In this document: piece after piece, positions 57,401-64,000 of the stretch | Position numbering within the stretch: the first letter of the stretch is position 1 | Layout: every line of letters begins with the position of its first letter | NCBI GenBank assembly: GCA_016713405.1 | Contig: JADJPF010000012.1 | Coordinates: 60,022-124,021, forward strand | Direction: 5' to 3' | Length of the DNA: 64,000 nucleotides | From: Blastocatellia bacterium | GTDB lineage: Bacteria; Acidobacteriota; Blastocatellia; Chloracidobacteriales; JADJPF01 | Notes under the pieces: model-generated | Told to the model about the DNA's origin: nothing | Seen by the model: the letters and a program-made list of their open reading frames with translations, nothing else | Databases searched by the model: none | Made by a program: the position numbers and the translations under genes

Positions 57401-57433
57401 CCAATAAGATTTGTTATAAATAATATAGATTAA
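51494..57433 (+). CDS. Alpha-2-macroglobulin family protein with pseudopilin-like and carboxypeptidase-regulatory inserts
   Basis: Bacterial macroglobulins trap proteases in the periplasm. A Sec signal ends near FIAAQA, with no lipobox cysteine, so the protein is not lipid-anchored. Macroglobulin domains precede residue 830. Three repeats with KDPWG-NxYxVxF (residues near 864, 954, 1040) resemble the GspG pseudopilin end, including GADKIFDTTDDF. A CarboxypepD_reg-like module covers about 1138-1225. The A2M domain then starts FPENLFWQPELV, and the thioester GCGEQ is at 1490-1494, so covalent trapping is plausible. A prominent N-terminal RBS AGGA precedes the ATG. The usual partner pbpC is not seen. 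Confidence 0.88.
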   Translation: MWKYFLALPFLLLSFIAAQASYKTILEPIIKVDEEKTVFSLDEQFPNVELSITNSLGCDLEGLVKIELVDPENEIKASVSEYQKICVGNNAIKLKLPIFTEDLLQNPTIIYYRLRYSVFTEPLKLQSVVAKHLQTSIFVDTVNKSTTNYKGIIALSKLLPDLFELKLVSSEYIREKSRYQIHAIALHPITQQAINNVLIDGEIALDNTTVKSSCTTAIDGHGLLYFDLPEKINFLDSEVKVTAKLGKFSQTLTKAIRFDQVIYTYINTDKPIYQPGESLNLRVLILKSNKQALANEAVKIKINAPGGANLFRQELKTSKFGIVNTNWLIPANLELGDYRIEVELNDDKYHLLSSEQNVKISRYELPNFAVYIKTDQAYYLPKQNPRITINAQYLFGKSLNKGTVKIINLDSGIIEDPDYQGELDNLGQFTTTIDLSGEEDFEDYYKAYNDLDFIAYVTDTSTNRTEQKRFTLRLSKSDIHIYLIHQSATEGLPVEFYLSAFYADGRPAECNISLYKLDEQIKDKKENNEIINLLKNPLLTTKTNQYGVAKVVDKNLLKYLQEDNEICFVAQDEFGKVGFRKNYFYISSSEVGLHTFTNKTIYKAGEAVELEIVANKAEMLLVVDVVKDLKVIHSQTLELNQGKANLTLPYNQTFSGVITLVIYSIKENEGSKHSFPSSIKTIIYPDNKNLELSLKLDKESYRPAEEVKATLEVKTQDKQVLESALGITIFDKAVEERAQEDKNYRPNSFYQTYLHASNNYENISGITLDNLKTLDMSKPISQDLDLVAEILLANTNIYFPVITETNRFSASYSRLFASVIEKDLKEIKETLESQYAKNSLYPTNEPTLFVLLGYFGDYFYQLKDPWGTNYKVKFFVKAEMDVMEIVTAGADKIFDTTDDFVALNMGWPYFKPYGEVLNQVVSSYPTKTGDCICDSAILKREILKRGINLDTLLDPWGNLYKVDFEIHKTNYLVKIISGGKSTKEEILVWQAKANYFAYFQGVIQKALDNNLEKTGNFPKTIDELQSILKNVQVDLSKIKDPWGNNYQVDFQVENQILSFPYIVTYLEEGERKTKTDTKVKIGSKLKIYINSIGKDALAKTIDDFQVTHFSYLLNTNDLMESPIPIGTNYKPIFSDLELKGLLKGLVTDETGAVIPGASIKATNFLTSLVYQTTTNEIGEYLLIGLPAGIYTVEAFAAGFLDISNQNVIIKETFITALDIAMRPGGQSDIVEVSAQENLVSISTTDTSVNVELSKNLLSLTSRNSSNQITTPRIREYFPENLFWQPELVTNTDGQAKVKFKLADNITNWKMSVIASTTDGQIAINEVEIPAFQPFFVELDPPARLTEGDEIGLPIILRNFLEESQSITMQISEQTWFSTNDQLKRSIKVEAGDFTKEIFNFRANVPIEKGEQQISVTGTQNDAIKKLITVLPNGAEVVEYISSILTEQTIFELDIPKEALTVGKQTELKIYPNLSAHLLESLEAILQRPYGCGEQTISSTYPNLLFLRYLKDSKQVMDKTQQKAINYLNLGYNRLLSYYNKDGGFSYWGNDPSDLALTAYALEFLTDAKEIIFVNEDLIKDNLDWLLSQQNDNGSWQPKELGVNESKYFALQTALITKALAKIVDKNNESEIAKLNKALNYLEKTALDEPYLLACYAQAASHLGDKTKSLQAINKLRKLSKSSKKGYSWAINGYTPFYGWGLTGEIETTAIVLQSLIEQTDISNKGELLKDQTVNQTLLFLLNNKDRYGVWLSSQATINVLKAMMSIISQAENNINNKAEIYVNNKLAKIIKLPLINEIANPINLDLTEFITEARNKIEIRQAQGSSQIVSKYYLPWEIYNLQSKDSENKELLFFVDFDKTNSIVNEDITCLVKVGRYSQNSQGMLLAEIGLPPGVSLERADLEKAKKDLNGQFSHYDILPDRLVVYLWPSKNTALDFSFRFSGRFAINALNTRSVLYDYYNPEANVTIAPIRFVINNID

Positions 57434-58142
57434 GCAAAACTAAGTAATTATTAAGCAAAATAATTTATTAAATTCATAAAACTCCAATAAAGGGAAATTA
57501 TTATTTTCTAAATTATAATCTCTAAGAGATAATGATTAAGATTTTTAAACTTAGAGAGAAATTTCTTTTTAAGAAAATCAACAGAAGCAATATGGCAATG
57601 CAAACAAAGAAGAGCTAAAGTAGAAAATTCAAATATAGCTTTAACTTGGATTTTTTAAGATTCTCCTTACCTGCATATGGGATATTTCTTCACAATATCC
57701 CAATTCTACAACTTTTTTTGCTAGTAGCCGCAATCCCCATTTTGTTTTTCCTGGAGGTGCTTCACTACAAGCCAACGCTATTATTTTTGCTCTTTGTATT
57801 TCATCTATTTCTATTGGTCGGCCTGGACGTGGCAAGTCTTCCATAAACTTTAGCCCTTCTTTCTGATACTTGTCTCTGTATTGGGCTACTGTGTTATAGT
57901 TTATTCCCAGCATCAAAGCTATTTCTTGCAATGTTTTCCCTCTTTGCATTTCTAATAATGCTGTTGCCCTTTTGTACTGTTTTGCTGTTAATTCACCTTT
58001 GCTTAGTATTTCTTCTAGATATTTTTGGTCTTCTTCTTTTAATTTGATGTGTTGTTTTTTCATACTTTTATTTTTTCATAGTTAAATGTAAAACGCTAGA
58101 CCTTTTATGTTACAACTTACTAAATTACTTAGTTTTACAGTA
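57431..58142 (-). mobile_element. IS630-type insertion sequence remnant
   Basis: The ends are TAAGCAAAACTAAGTAATT on the left and, inverted, TACTGTAAAACTAAGTAATTT on the right, sharing AAAACTAAGTAATT. TA bounds each end. It contains a transposase N-terminal fragment, and about 200 bases of non-coding sequence in place of the catalytic domain. The end sequence matches the inverted repeats of the small elements. Its left TA is part of the TAA stop codon of the macroglobulin gene. Confidence 0.65.
57641..58063 (-). pseudogene. IS630-family transposase, N-terminal fragment
   Basis: The 140 residues carry the helix-turn-helix domain of IS630 transposases: RATALLEMQRGKTLQEIA, NYNTVAQYRDKYQKEGL, and the conserved linker LPRPGRPIEID, then the winged region ending EISHMQVRRILK. 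The DDE catalytic domain is missing, so it cannot transpose on its own. The remainder toward 57431 contains no convincing catalytic remnant. Nearby TIR-like ends suggest the fragment lies inside its own element. Confidence 0.85.
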
Positions 58143-58156
58143 TATTTAGTAAGTTG
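58113..58156. repeat. Perfect 13-base inverted repeat at the IS630 right end
   Basis: CAACTTACTAAAT and ATTTAGTAAGTTG surround the 18-base IS terminus TACTTAGTTTTACAGTAT. The hairpin would expose the terminus in its loop. It might be a transposition or insertion scar, or a chance palindrome. Confidence 0.5.
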
Positions 58157-58247
58157 TTATTTCCTAATGCTAAAACTTTAGGCTACAGTTATTTCGCCCC
58201 GCTGGGGCTTAAGAGATAAAAGCTCAGAAAACTTTGTTTACGCTGTA
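58157..58247. mobile_element. Partial copy of the MITE-like element (right part)
   Basis: It matches the right side of the element at 4543-4831: GGCTACAGTTATTTCGCCCC, the hairpin GCCCCGCTGGGGC, then TTTGTTTACGCTGTAC at the end. The left half is absent. Its TA end touches the TAG stop codon (58248-58250) of the 1050-residue gene. Confidence 0.65.
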
Positions 58248-61200
58248 CTAAAGTTGTGCAAAAAATTCTAGTTCTGGGAACTCTGCATGTAGGACTTGTG
58301 CTGCATAACTAAACTTAATAGAAGCTATTTTAGAGATAATATAATTAGTCATTGGCTCGTGTGGATCAGCAAAAGCAAGCTCAAAAGATTCATTATGCCC
58401 GGTTAAGAAAAATTGCCCTTCACGGCACGCTATACGCCCACCACCAACGGGGAAAAGCTCAATTGATGGTTCTTGAAATTCTGCTCCCATTTGTTCACGT
58501 AAATAGGCACGTAATTTACCTAAAGCACTTTCCATTTGATAAAGCCTATCAGCATTATTTGTGCAAATATCCATAATTAAATGATCGCAGGCAAAGAGCA
58601 TTAAAAAAGGCAGATCTCGATTAGCTGGAGCAGTTGCTTTTAAGAAATTGTTTACTATTTCACGGTCAGCCGGCAAAATACGTGGTAAGTGTTGAGTTAA
58701 GCCATTAAGAGATTGGGCAAAGTCAGCCATTTGTTGAAAATATTCTGCTGTTTTTTTCTGCATGCTTTCCCATTGTTTATCATCGATTTTTTCTTTATTG
58801 CTGTCTACAGTTTGCAAATAATTAAAAAAGTTTTTAGTAGTAGTAGGGAAAGTTAGTAGCAATAATCTTTCTTTAGCTTCAGGTAAAACCTTTGTAACCG
58901 TTGAGCTAATACGATCAAATGTATAAACAAATCCTAAAGTCTCTTTTCTTGCCAACATAGACAAGATTTTTAGAAATGCGTTTGTGTCATTTTCAGTTTG
59001 TGAAAGCATTTCAAAGAAAATTTTAGAAAACATTTCAGAATCTTTTTCCCTAATTATTCCAACTAGATCAGGCGAGCTAATTGATGGAGGGACAACAATT
59101 TCTGTTGGTGTTATAGGATCTTTTACAATTGTTGATGTAGGGTAAAGAATGTCTAGTTGACGTAGGATTGCTGATACACCTTTAATATGTGCTTCACTAG
59201 CTTTAATGGATTTAAGATCTAATTCTAATTGTTTTAAGTAAAGTCGAAAACTCCCAGTAAATGCTTGATTAGAATCAAATCTAATTTCTGGGTTATAGTA
59301 GTAGTTAATCACTTCTACTAGTGGCACAGGCATAGTGCTACCTTCTAAATAAGACTGAACAGCGGATAAAATCTTTTGTCCAGCACCTTCAGCACTAAAT
59401 TGTAGTCTTTCTGCAATAGCTGAGCCGCGAGCTTCAATAAGTACAACTAGTCGGGCAGTTTCACAAAATAGGCGTAGTAATTTAGTAAATGCCTGCATTG
59501 TAGGTGCATTAGAAAAATCATCCCAAAGGTTTTCTTGATTAAGTTTTGCCCAAAAATCCCAAACCGAAGGAGCGCAACTTCGCAAAACAGACCAAATCCA
59601 GGTTGTTGCCTCTAGCCATTTAGGGTTAAAACGTTTTTGTAATGAACTAGCGGCTTCTTCTCCTAAATTTGGCAAAGATTCTATGATACGTTTAAGTTTA
59701 CCTAGAGAATGTACATCCTTTAACTTACCTAGAAAATCTTCTGCAATTGTCCAAGTGATATTTAGCATTTCTAAAAGCCGCACCTGGTCAGCAAGCATTA
59801 GGGCTGTAAATGGGTCAATTAACTCTTCACCCTCATCAACAGCTTGTTTAACCATAGTTGGTTTTAATACTACACTAAGGAAAGTGGGATGTTCTGGCCC
59901 AGGTTGACCTATAGCTTCCATTCCTCTAGTTACTCTCTTGGCGTAATCTTCACCTAGCATAGAAATTGCACGCCAACGGCCTGTTAATTTCCAAAAATCA
60001 GAAAGTAGGCGAAATCTTTCAGAGTCTTTTAAGACAGCCGAATCACTTGCTAACCCAAATGCTTGTGGGTTTAATTCTGCCATCCCGACTAGTGTTGCTA
60101 ATGGGCTTCCCAATGGGCTTTTAGTAAGCATAGGACAATTAGCACCATCTAAAAGTTGTTCTAAAACAACTCCAATAGCATTAAATGCTGTAGTTACTTT
60201 AAGTTTTTGGTTTACATTTTCGTCAAATTCAGCTAGCCCACAAGAATGATAAGGATAAGAAGAAACATTGTTTGGCTGTTGGGCCTGAGTTGGAGCAGCA
60301 AGTTTTAGAAAGCGGTTTAACTCGTCTGTAGTACGACATTTTAGCAAAGCACTGTTATTAGCTAATAATAAAGAAGTTTCCGCACTAATACGTTTTAAGT
60401 ATTTATTGCTATTTGTATCTTCTGATACAGATTTCCAAGTACTATCAGTTGTGTCAAAGTACCAAATTTTAGTTGTGTCCTGTAAGTCTACGGTTAAATT
60501 AGTATAGAAATATGGTAATTCAAAGTTGCAGATATAGAAAAATTCTACAATTGCCCTTACCAAAGTTAATAAAGGTTTCCAATGACCAGCAGGAATAGAA
60601 ATGCAGTTTTTTAGAAATTCTTGGCAAAGTTCGGCTAATAAATTTATTACCTCTAAAAAATGACGCAAATAGGCTGCTGTCTGTGATTCAATGGCAATTG
60701 GAGGTACATCTTTTCCAATAGACAGTAAATAACCACTAAAGTCTTGTCCATGTGAATGAAGTTTAAGATTAGGTAAGCGGCTCTTGCTTCCTTCACGGAA
60801 ATGACCAACAAAAGCACGTAAACGAGCTTGAGCGCGAAAACCTTGTCCTACTAATCGAACAAGTTGTTCATTGGCTTTAGATGCTCGACCACTATCATCA
60901 AAGGCTTTTAATGTGTGTTCTAATGCAGCTATTGGGGGATACCATTGTTGCAAGTAAGCGATTTCTCGCTTAAAAGTAGCCATTTGAGATTTAATATCTG
61001 CAAAGGTTTGTTCTGGATAACGTAGTTGTGGATTAGGTTCAGAGGAATTAATTTTTTCTAAAGCTTCTAATCGATTGCGATTAACTGAATAATCCCTATC
61101 TCGTTTAATGCTTCCTTCTCGAATGGTTTGTATTGATTGACGCAGTTCATTTTTACGAATTTCTAAAAGCATTACCCCAATTTCACTGTCTCGATTTTGA

Positions 61201-61400
61201 AGTTGTGTATAAAGGCTAGCTTCTGTTGGCAAATCGATTTTGTCAGCTTCTAGGGCTGTTAAATTTAATAAACTTACAGCTTGAATTGGTTCGGCAAAAA
61301 CTCGGTTAGCCCATTCTAACTGCTGAGTAGGTAAATTTGCTGTGCGACCTGTATCTAAATCAAAAAGAAAAACCGCGTCGTTATCAATATTTGCTGTCAT
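58248..61400 (-). CDS. Large hypothetical protein, 1050 residues
   Basis: I do not recognise this protein. It has no signal peptide or membrane helix and is mainly helical, with an N-terminal coiled-coil-like stretch (RKNELRQSIQTIREGSIKRDRDYS) and a Pro-rich linker near 765 (STIVKDPITPTEIVVPPSISSPD). Short aromatic clusters such as FYICNFELPYFYTNL occur midway. It begins MTANIDNDAVFLFDLDTG, a start supported only by lack of upstream alternatives. It is monocistronic and convergent with the macroglobulin gene across the IS remnant. Its stop codon abuts an inserted element, so the true C terminus may have been altered. Confidence 0.7.
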   Translation of the reverse strand: MTANIDNDAVFLFDLDTGRTANLPTQQLEWANRVFAEPIQAVSLLNLTALEADKIDLPTEASLYTQLQNRDSEIGVMLLEIRKNELRQSIQTIREGSIKRDRDYSVNRNRLEALEKINSSEPNPQLRYPEQTFADIKSQMATFKREIAYLQQWYPPIAALEHTLKAFDDSGRASKANEQLVRLVGQGFRAQARLRAFVGHFREGSKSRLPNLKLHSHGQDFSGYLLSIGKDVPPIAIESQTAAYLRHFLEVINLLAELCQEFLKNCISIPAGHWKPLLTLVRAIVEFFYICNFELPYFYTNLTVDLQDTTKIWYFDTTDSTWKSVSEDTNSNKYLKRISAETSLLLANNSALLKCRTTDELNRFLKLAAPTQAQQPNNVSSYPYHSCGLAEFDENVNQKLKVTTAFNAIGVVLEQLLDGANCPMLTKSPLGSPLATLVGMAELNPQAFGLASDSAVLKDSERFRLLSDFWKLTGRWRAISMLGEDYAKRVTRGMEAIGQPGPEHPTFLSVVLKPTMVKQAVDEGEELIDPFTALMLADQVRLLEMLNITWTIAEDFLGKLKDVHSLGKLKRIIESLPNLGEEAASSLQKRFNPKWLEATTWIWSVLRSCAPSVWDFWAKLNQENLWDDFSNAPTMQAFTKLLRLFCETARLVVLIEARGSAIAERLQFSAEGAGQKILSAVQSYLEGSTMPVPLVEVINYYYNPEIRFDSNQAFTGSFRLYLKQLELDLKSIKASEAHIKGVSAILRQLDILYPTSTIVKDPITPTEIVVPPSISSPDLVGIIREKDSEMFSKIFFEMLSQTENDTNAFLKILSMLARKETLGFVYTFDRISSTVTKVLPEAKERLLLLTFPTTTKNFFNYLQTVDSNKEKIDDKQWESMQKKTAEYFQQMADFAQSLNGLTQHLPRILPADREIVNNFLKATAPANRDLPFLMLFACDHLIMDICTNNADRLYQMESALGKLRAYLREQMGAEFQEPSIELFPVGGGRIACREGQFFLTGHNESFELAFADPHEPMTNYIISKIASIKFSYAAQVLHAEFPELEFFAQL

Positions 61401-61617
61401 AGATTTAACTTCTTAACTTTTGAAAAATTTTAACTTATCCCGCATTATACTCCACTTTGTTTGCTAGGCTGAACTAAACAAAGTCAGAAAACAAGCTTAC
61501 TTCTGCGCTTGTTGTTATTAGCTCTTGAGTGTTTCTGATAAAATTCTCGCTTCATTTTCAACCAATCAGCAAAATTAATTTAACCATTTACCCATTAAAG
61601 ATAAAGGACTTGGATTA

Positions 61618-62772
61618 ATGAAAAGATACCCAGCTTATGATCCTCTAGAGTATGTTAATTGGCAAACAAACAAAAATGTGATGCAAGATTATCGTAACAC
61701 TCTTAAGAAAAACCCTAATCGCAGTAAGCTTATTAGTCAACTAGATATAGCTACTTTGCTGGATATATACCAAGGATTACTGCGTAATCGACTACATGAT
61801 ATTGCCTTAAAACGTTGGGTAAAGCTTGGGGTAATATCTAAGGCTTGGCTAGGTACAGGTGAAGAGGCTGTAACAATTGGAAGTGTACACGCGTTAGATC
61901 GGCAAATGTGGAAAGATGGCAATCGTACAGACTTTGTTGCTCCAATGATTCGCAATGCTGGGGCCTGTCATGAAATGGGAATGAGTCTAGTTGATATGTT
62001 TCGAGGCTATTTAGCAACGGCAGATTCCCCAACAATGGGCAGAGATCTGCATATTGGTAGCTTGTCAGATGGAGTAATGGCCCCTATTAGCCATGTTGGT
62101 GATATTGTTGCTGTATGTGGCGGAGTAGCACTTAATTTTAAGATTCGTAAAGAAAAAAGAGTTGTGCTAACTTGGGTTGGGGATGGTTCAACTAAAACAG
62201 GAGTTTTTCATGAAGCAATAAATTTTGCTGCTGTTCAACACTTACCTTTAATAGTCATTATCCAAAATAATCAAGTAGCTCTTGGCACCAAGCTAGAACA
62301 GCACCATAAAGGAAATTTCCAGGACTGGCCCGAATGTTATGGGATTGATGGAGAAGTCTTTGACGGTAATAATGTACTAGATACTTACGCTGCAACTAAA
62401 CTAGCAATAGAAAAAGCACGTGATGGAAAAGGGCCAGTGCTGCTAATTGCTGAAACTTTTCGTATGGGTGGACACGCTACACACGATGAACTAGAGGCAA
62501 GAAGAACTTTTTCACCAGAATTATTTAATTATTGGGGAGAGCGTGATCCAATAGGTTGTTATGAAACTTACCTTATTGAATCTGGAAAAAACTTGGCACA
62601 AGATAACAAGTCATATAAGGCTAAGGAATTAAAAGAAATTAACAAACAAGTTTTAGCTGAAATAGAGGAAAAAATTATTGTTGAAGTTGATAAGGCTGCT
62701 GATGAAGCATTGATAAGCAAAAAAGAATCTCAGCCTGAAGGAGCAAGCACTTTAATAGGGGTTTATGCGTAA
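61618..62772 (+). CDS. Thiamine-diphosphate-dependent 2-oxoacid dehydrogenase E1 component, alpha subunit
   Basis: The alpha subunit of a pyruvate, acetoin or branched-chain 2-oxoacid dehydrogenase E1 (384 residues). The thiamine-diphosphate motif reads GDGSTKTGVFHEAINFAAVQ and continues IIQNN; GTGEEAVTIG and GRDLHIGSL mark the N-terminal part, and the closing GGHATHDELEAR is the phosphorylation-loop region. No beta subunit, E2 or E3 gene follows; an element and the FHA gene come next. Substrate specificity cannot be decided from the sequence. A start at 61618 gives an extended N terminus before TLLDIYQGLL. Confidence 0.88.
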   Translation: MKRYPAYDPLEYVNWQTNKNVMQDYRNTLKKNPNRSKLISQLDIATLLDIYQGLLRNRLHDIALKRWVKLGVISKAWLGTGEEAVTIGSVHALDRQMWKDGNRTDFVAPMIRNAGACHEMGMSLVDMFRGYLATADSPTMGRDLHIGSLSDGVMAPISHVGDIVAVCGGVALNFKIRKEKRVVLTWVGDGSTKTGVFHEAINFAAVQHLPLIVIIQNNQVALGTKLEQHHKGNFQDWPECYGIDGEVFDGNNVLDTYAATKLAIEKARDGKGPVLLIAETFRMGGHATHDELEARRTFSPELFNYWGERDPIGCYETYLIESGKNLAQDNKSYKAKELKEINKQVLAEIEEKIIVEVDKAADEALISKKESQPEGASTLIGVYA

Positions 62773-62833
62773 TCTGGGAAGGATAGACATATTGTCTACA
62801 TCACAAATAAAAATTCGATATCAAATGCTTAAG

Positions 62834-63118
62834 TACATTGTAAACTAAGTAATGTAGCAATGTTATATTCTTAACTCTTAAGCCCCAGCGGGGCGACATA
62901 ACTGTAGCCTAGGGCGCAAGCCCTAGGAAATAATAGTTAAGTTTCTTTAAGCCCTGTAAGGGCGAAAGAGTATTTTAATGTTAAGAAACAACTATGTCGC
63001 CCCGTTGGGGCTTTTAGGAATTTCTCGCTATAATACGTAGGGCTTGCGCCCTACGCTACATATCTGTCGCCCGTTGGGGCTTAAGATTAAAGTATCAGAA
63101 AATTTAATTTACAGTGTA
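62834..63118. mobile_element. Non-autonomous MITE-like element, copy 5
   Basis: TA-bounded 285-base element: left CATTGTAAACTAAGTAATG, right inverted CACTGTAAATTAAATT. Its inner modules repeat the order seen at 4543-4831: AAGCCCCAGCGGGGCGACATA, CCTAGGGCGCAAGCCCTAGG, GCCCTGTAAGGGCG, GCCCCGTTGGGGC, GTAGGGCTTGCGCCCTAC. It lies 13 bases before the ATG of the FHA gene, so its right end must carry or replace that gene's ribosome site. Confidence 0.75.
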
Positions 63119-63131
63119 TTAAGTTTAATTT

Positions 63132-64000
63132 ATGAAGGTGCGATTTACACATTTAACAGGTAGCATGAAAGGTTCAGTAGAGGAATTTTCCCTTCCTGTC
63201 ATCAGGGTTGGACGGGCTTTGTCTAGCGATCTTTTACTACAAGATGAACAAGGATTGCATCGTTTAGCTTCTCGAATGCACGCAGAATTTCGCATGGAAG
63301 AAGGACAATTTATTATTTATGACTTAAGTAGCCGAAATGGTACTTTTGTTAATGGTGAACCTATTGACGAAAAAATCTTGCTTGATGGAGATCAAGTTAG
63401 CTTTGGGCTAAATGGTATTTCTTTCCAAGTTAGTTTTATTGAATCGCTAGATGAAGAAATTGAATTTTTACGTGCTACACCTATGTTTAAGGATATTTCT
63501 ACAGAGTTACTACATAGAATTTATAGTAGAGGGCAAATAGAAAGTTATTCAGCTAATAGCGTACTTTTTCGCATAGGAGAGTCCTCCGGGAAGTTATATG
63601 TAATCCGAAACGGTATTGTAGAGTTACGATCACCTAAAGAAGATCCTAGACAGTTAACAATTAATTATATAGGCCCAGGGCAAGCATTAGGCGAAACAAC
63701 AGCCTTTATTGGTGAGCCTCATATTTCTGAAGCACGTGTACCAGAGGGGGCAGAAGTTTTTCATATAACTACAGAAAAATTAATAGATTTAGTGCGTACT
63801 AATCCAGACTTTGCAGAACATATGGTTGTTACTTTGGCTAAATATCTAAACCGAAGCTACAAAAAGCTATCTTCGCAAACAAAAAGTAAGTTACAAGGTA
63901 GTTTGTTTTATTTTGATTTAGCTACAGTAATACAAACCTTGATTAATACTCATGAATCTGGGCTTTTAACTATTTATTCAATAGGTCGTGGTTTAATTCG
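63132..64000 (+). CDS. FHA and cyclic-nucleotide-binding domain protein, 3' end outside window
   Basis: The frame is open to the right edge (289 residues visible). Residues 1-95 form a forkhead-associated domain that binds phosphothreonine: VIRVGRALSSDLLL, RLASRMHAEF and DLSSRNGTFVNG. A CAP-family cyclic-nucleotide-binding domain follows at about 115-240: FKDISTELL, GESSGKLYVIRNG and GQALGETTAFIGE. The visible end, SLFYFDLATVIQTLINTHESG, begins a DUF4388-like region. Together it is a signalling adaptor that would respond to Ser/Thr kinases such as the one at 19868. The element directly upstream leaves no clear ribosome site. Confidence 0.85.
   Translation, partial: MKVRFTHLTGSMKGSVEEFSLPVIRVGRALSSDLLLQDEQGLHRLASRMHAEFRMEEGQFIIYDLSSRNGTFVNGEPIDEKILLDGDQVSFGLNGISFQVSFIESLDEEIEFLRATPMFKDISTELLHRIYSRGQIESYSANSVLFRIGESSGKLYVIRNGIVELRSPKEDPRQLTINYIGPGQALGETTAFIGEPHISEARVPEGAEVFHITTEKLIDLVRTNPDFAEHMVVTLAKYLNRSYKKLSSQTKSKLQGSLFYFDLATVIQTLINTHESGLLTIYSIGRGLI

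Noticed and set aside
1..64000. tRNA, rRNA or phage attachment sites
   Set aside because: No cloverleaf, GGTTCGA-type arm or rRNA-like stretch was seen by eye; tRNAscan-SE or Infernal would be needed to exclude short ones.

Overview
The window is an AT-rich, gene-dense bacterial chromosome segment. It most resembles an acidobacterium, perhaps a low-GC member of the Blastocatellia. The pointers are a VWFA protein of the acidobacterial type, a TonB-dependent receptor with an N-terminal carboxypeptidase-regulatory domain (Oar-like), PEGA-domain Ser/Thr kinase signalling, squalene synthesis by the HpnC/HpnD/HpnE route, and menaquinone made by the futalosine route (MqnA). This placement is inferred from gene content; no rRNA or tRNA gene was seen.

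Layout: 0-4.2 kb holds an amidase tail, DAHP synthase, a GH1 beta-glucosidase, an unknown protein and an SRAP/YedK DNA-crosslink peptidase. 4.2-4.9 kb is a pair of non-autonomous inverted-repeat elements. 4.9-15.7 kb has the VWFA protein, a tandem universal stress protein, a frameshifted GH57 enzyme, a 2OG-Fe(II) oxygenase, an unlisted 49-codon gene with a near-consensus promoter, a crotonase, a membrane protein, a lipoprotein and a DUF962 protein. 15.9-21.7 kb is a signalling block: zinc-ribbon membrane protein, GAF-type sigma-54 activator and zinc-ribbon/PEGA kinase. 21.9-28.5 kb carries modular repeat proteins, two of which share a C-terminal domain. 28.6-33.3 kb has polA, a regulator-like protein and an HpnG-like nucleosidase. 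33.5-40.3 kb has the TonB-dependent receptor and ispH-hpnC-hpnD-hpnE. 40.4-47.9 kb has an FGE-like protein, a nucleotidase split over two genes, a GH13 amylase, mqnA, an XdhC-domain protein and prmC. 48-51.2 kb is an ECF sigma factor with a giant FecR-type anti-sigma protein. 51.4-57.4 kb is an unusual alpha-2-macroglobulin behind a sigma-54-type promoter. The remainder is an IS630-type remnant, a 1050-residue unknown protein, a 2-oxoacid dehydrogenase E1 alpha subunit, another inverted-repeat element and the start of an FHA/cNMP-binding protein.

Links between genes: IspH supplies isoprenoid precursors for HpnC/D/E, and the HpnG-like nucleosidase belongs to the same hopanoid pathway, although no squalene-hopene cyclase is present. 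GH1, GH57 and GH13 enzymes point to oligosaccharide and glycogen or starch turnover. The sigma-54 activator and the sigma-54 promoter of the macroglobulin gene could be functionally connected, but nothing in the sequence proves it.

Two points deserve most attention. First, a family of short TA-flanked elements with a shared terminal inverted repeat is also recognisable at the ends of an IS630-type transposase remnant, and these elements sit at gene boundaries. Second, five single-base frameshifts in short mononucleotide runs break four otherwise conserved genes (GH57, FGE-like, mqnA, prmC), so assembly error must be excluded before calling any of them a pseudogene.
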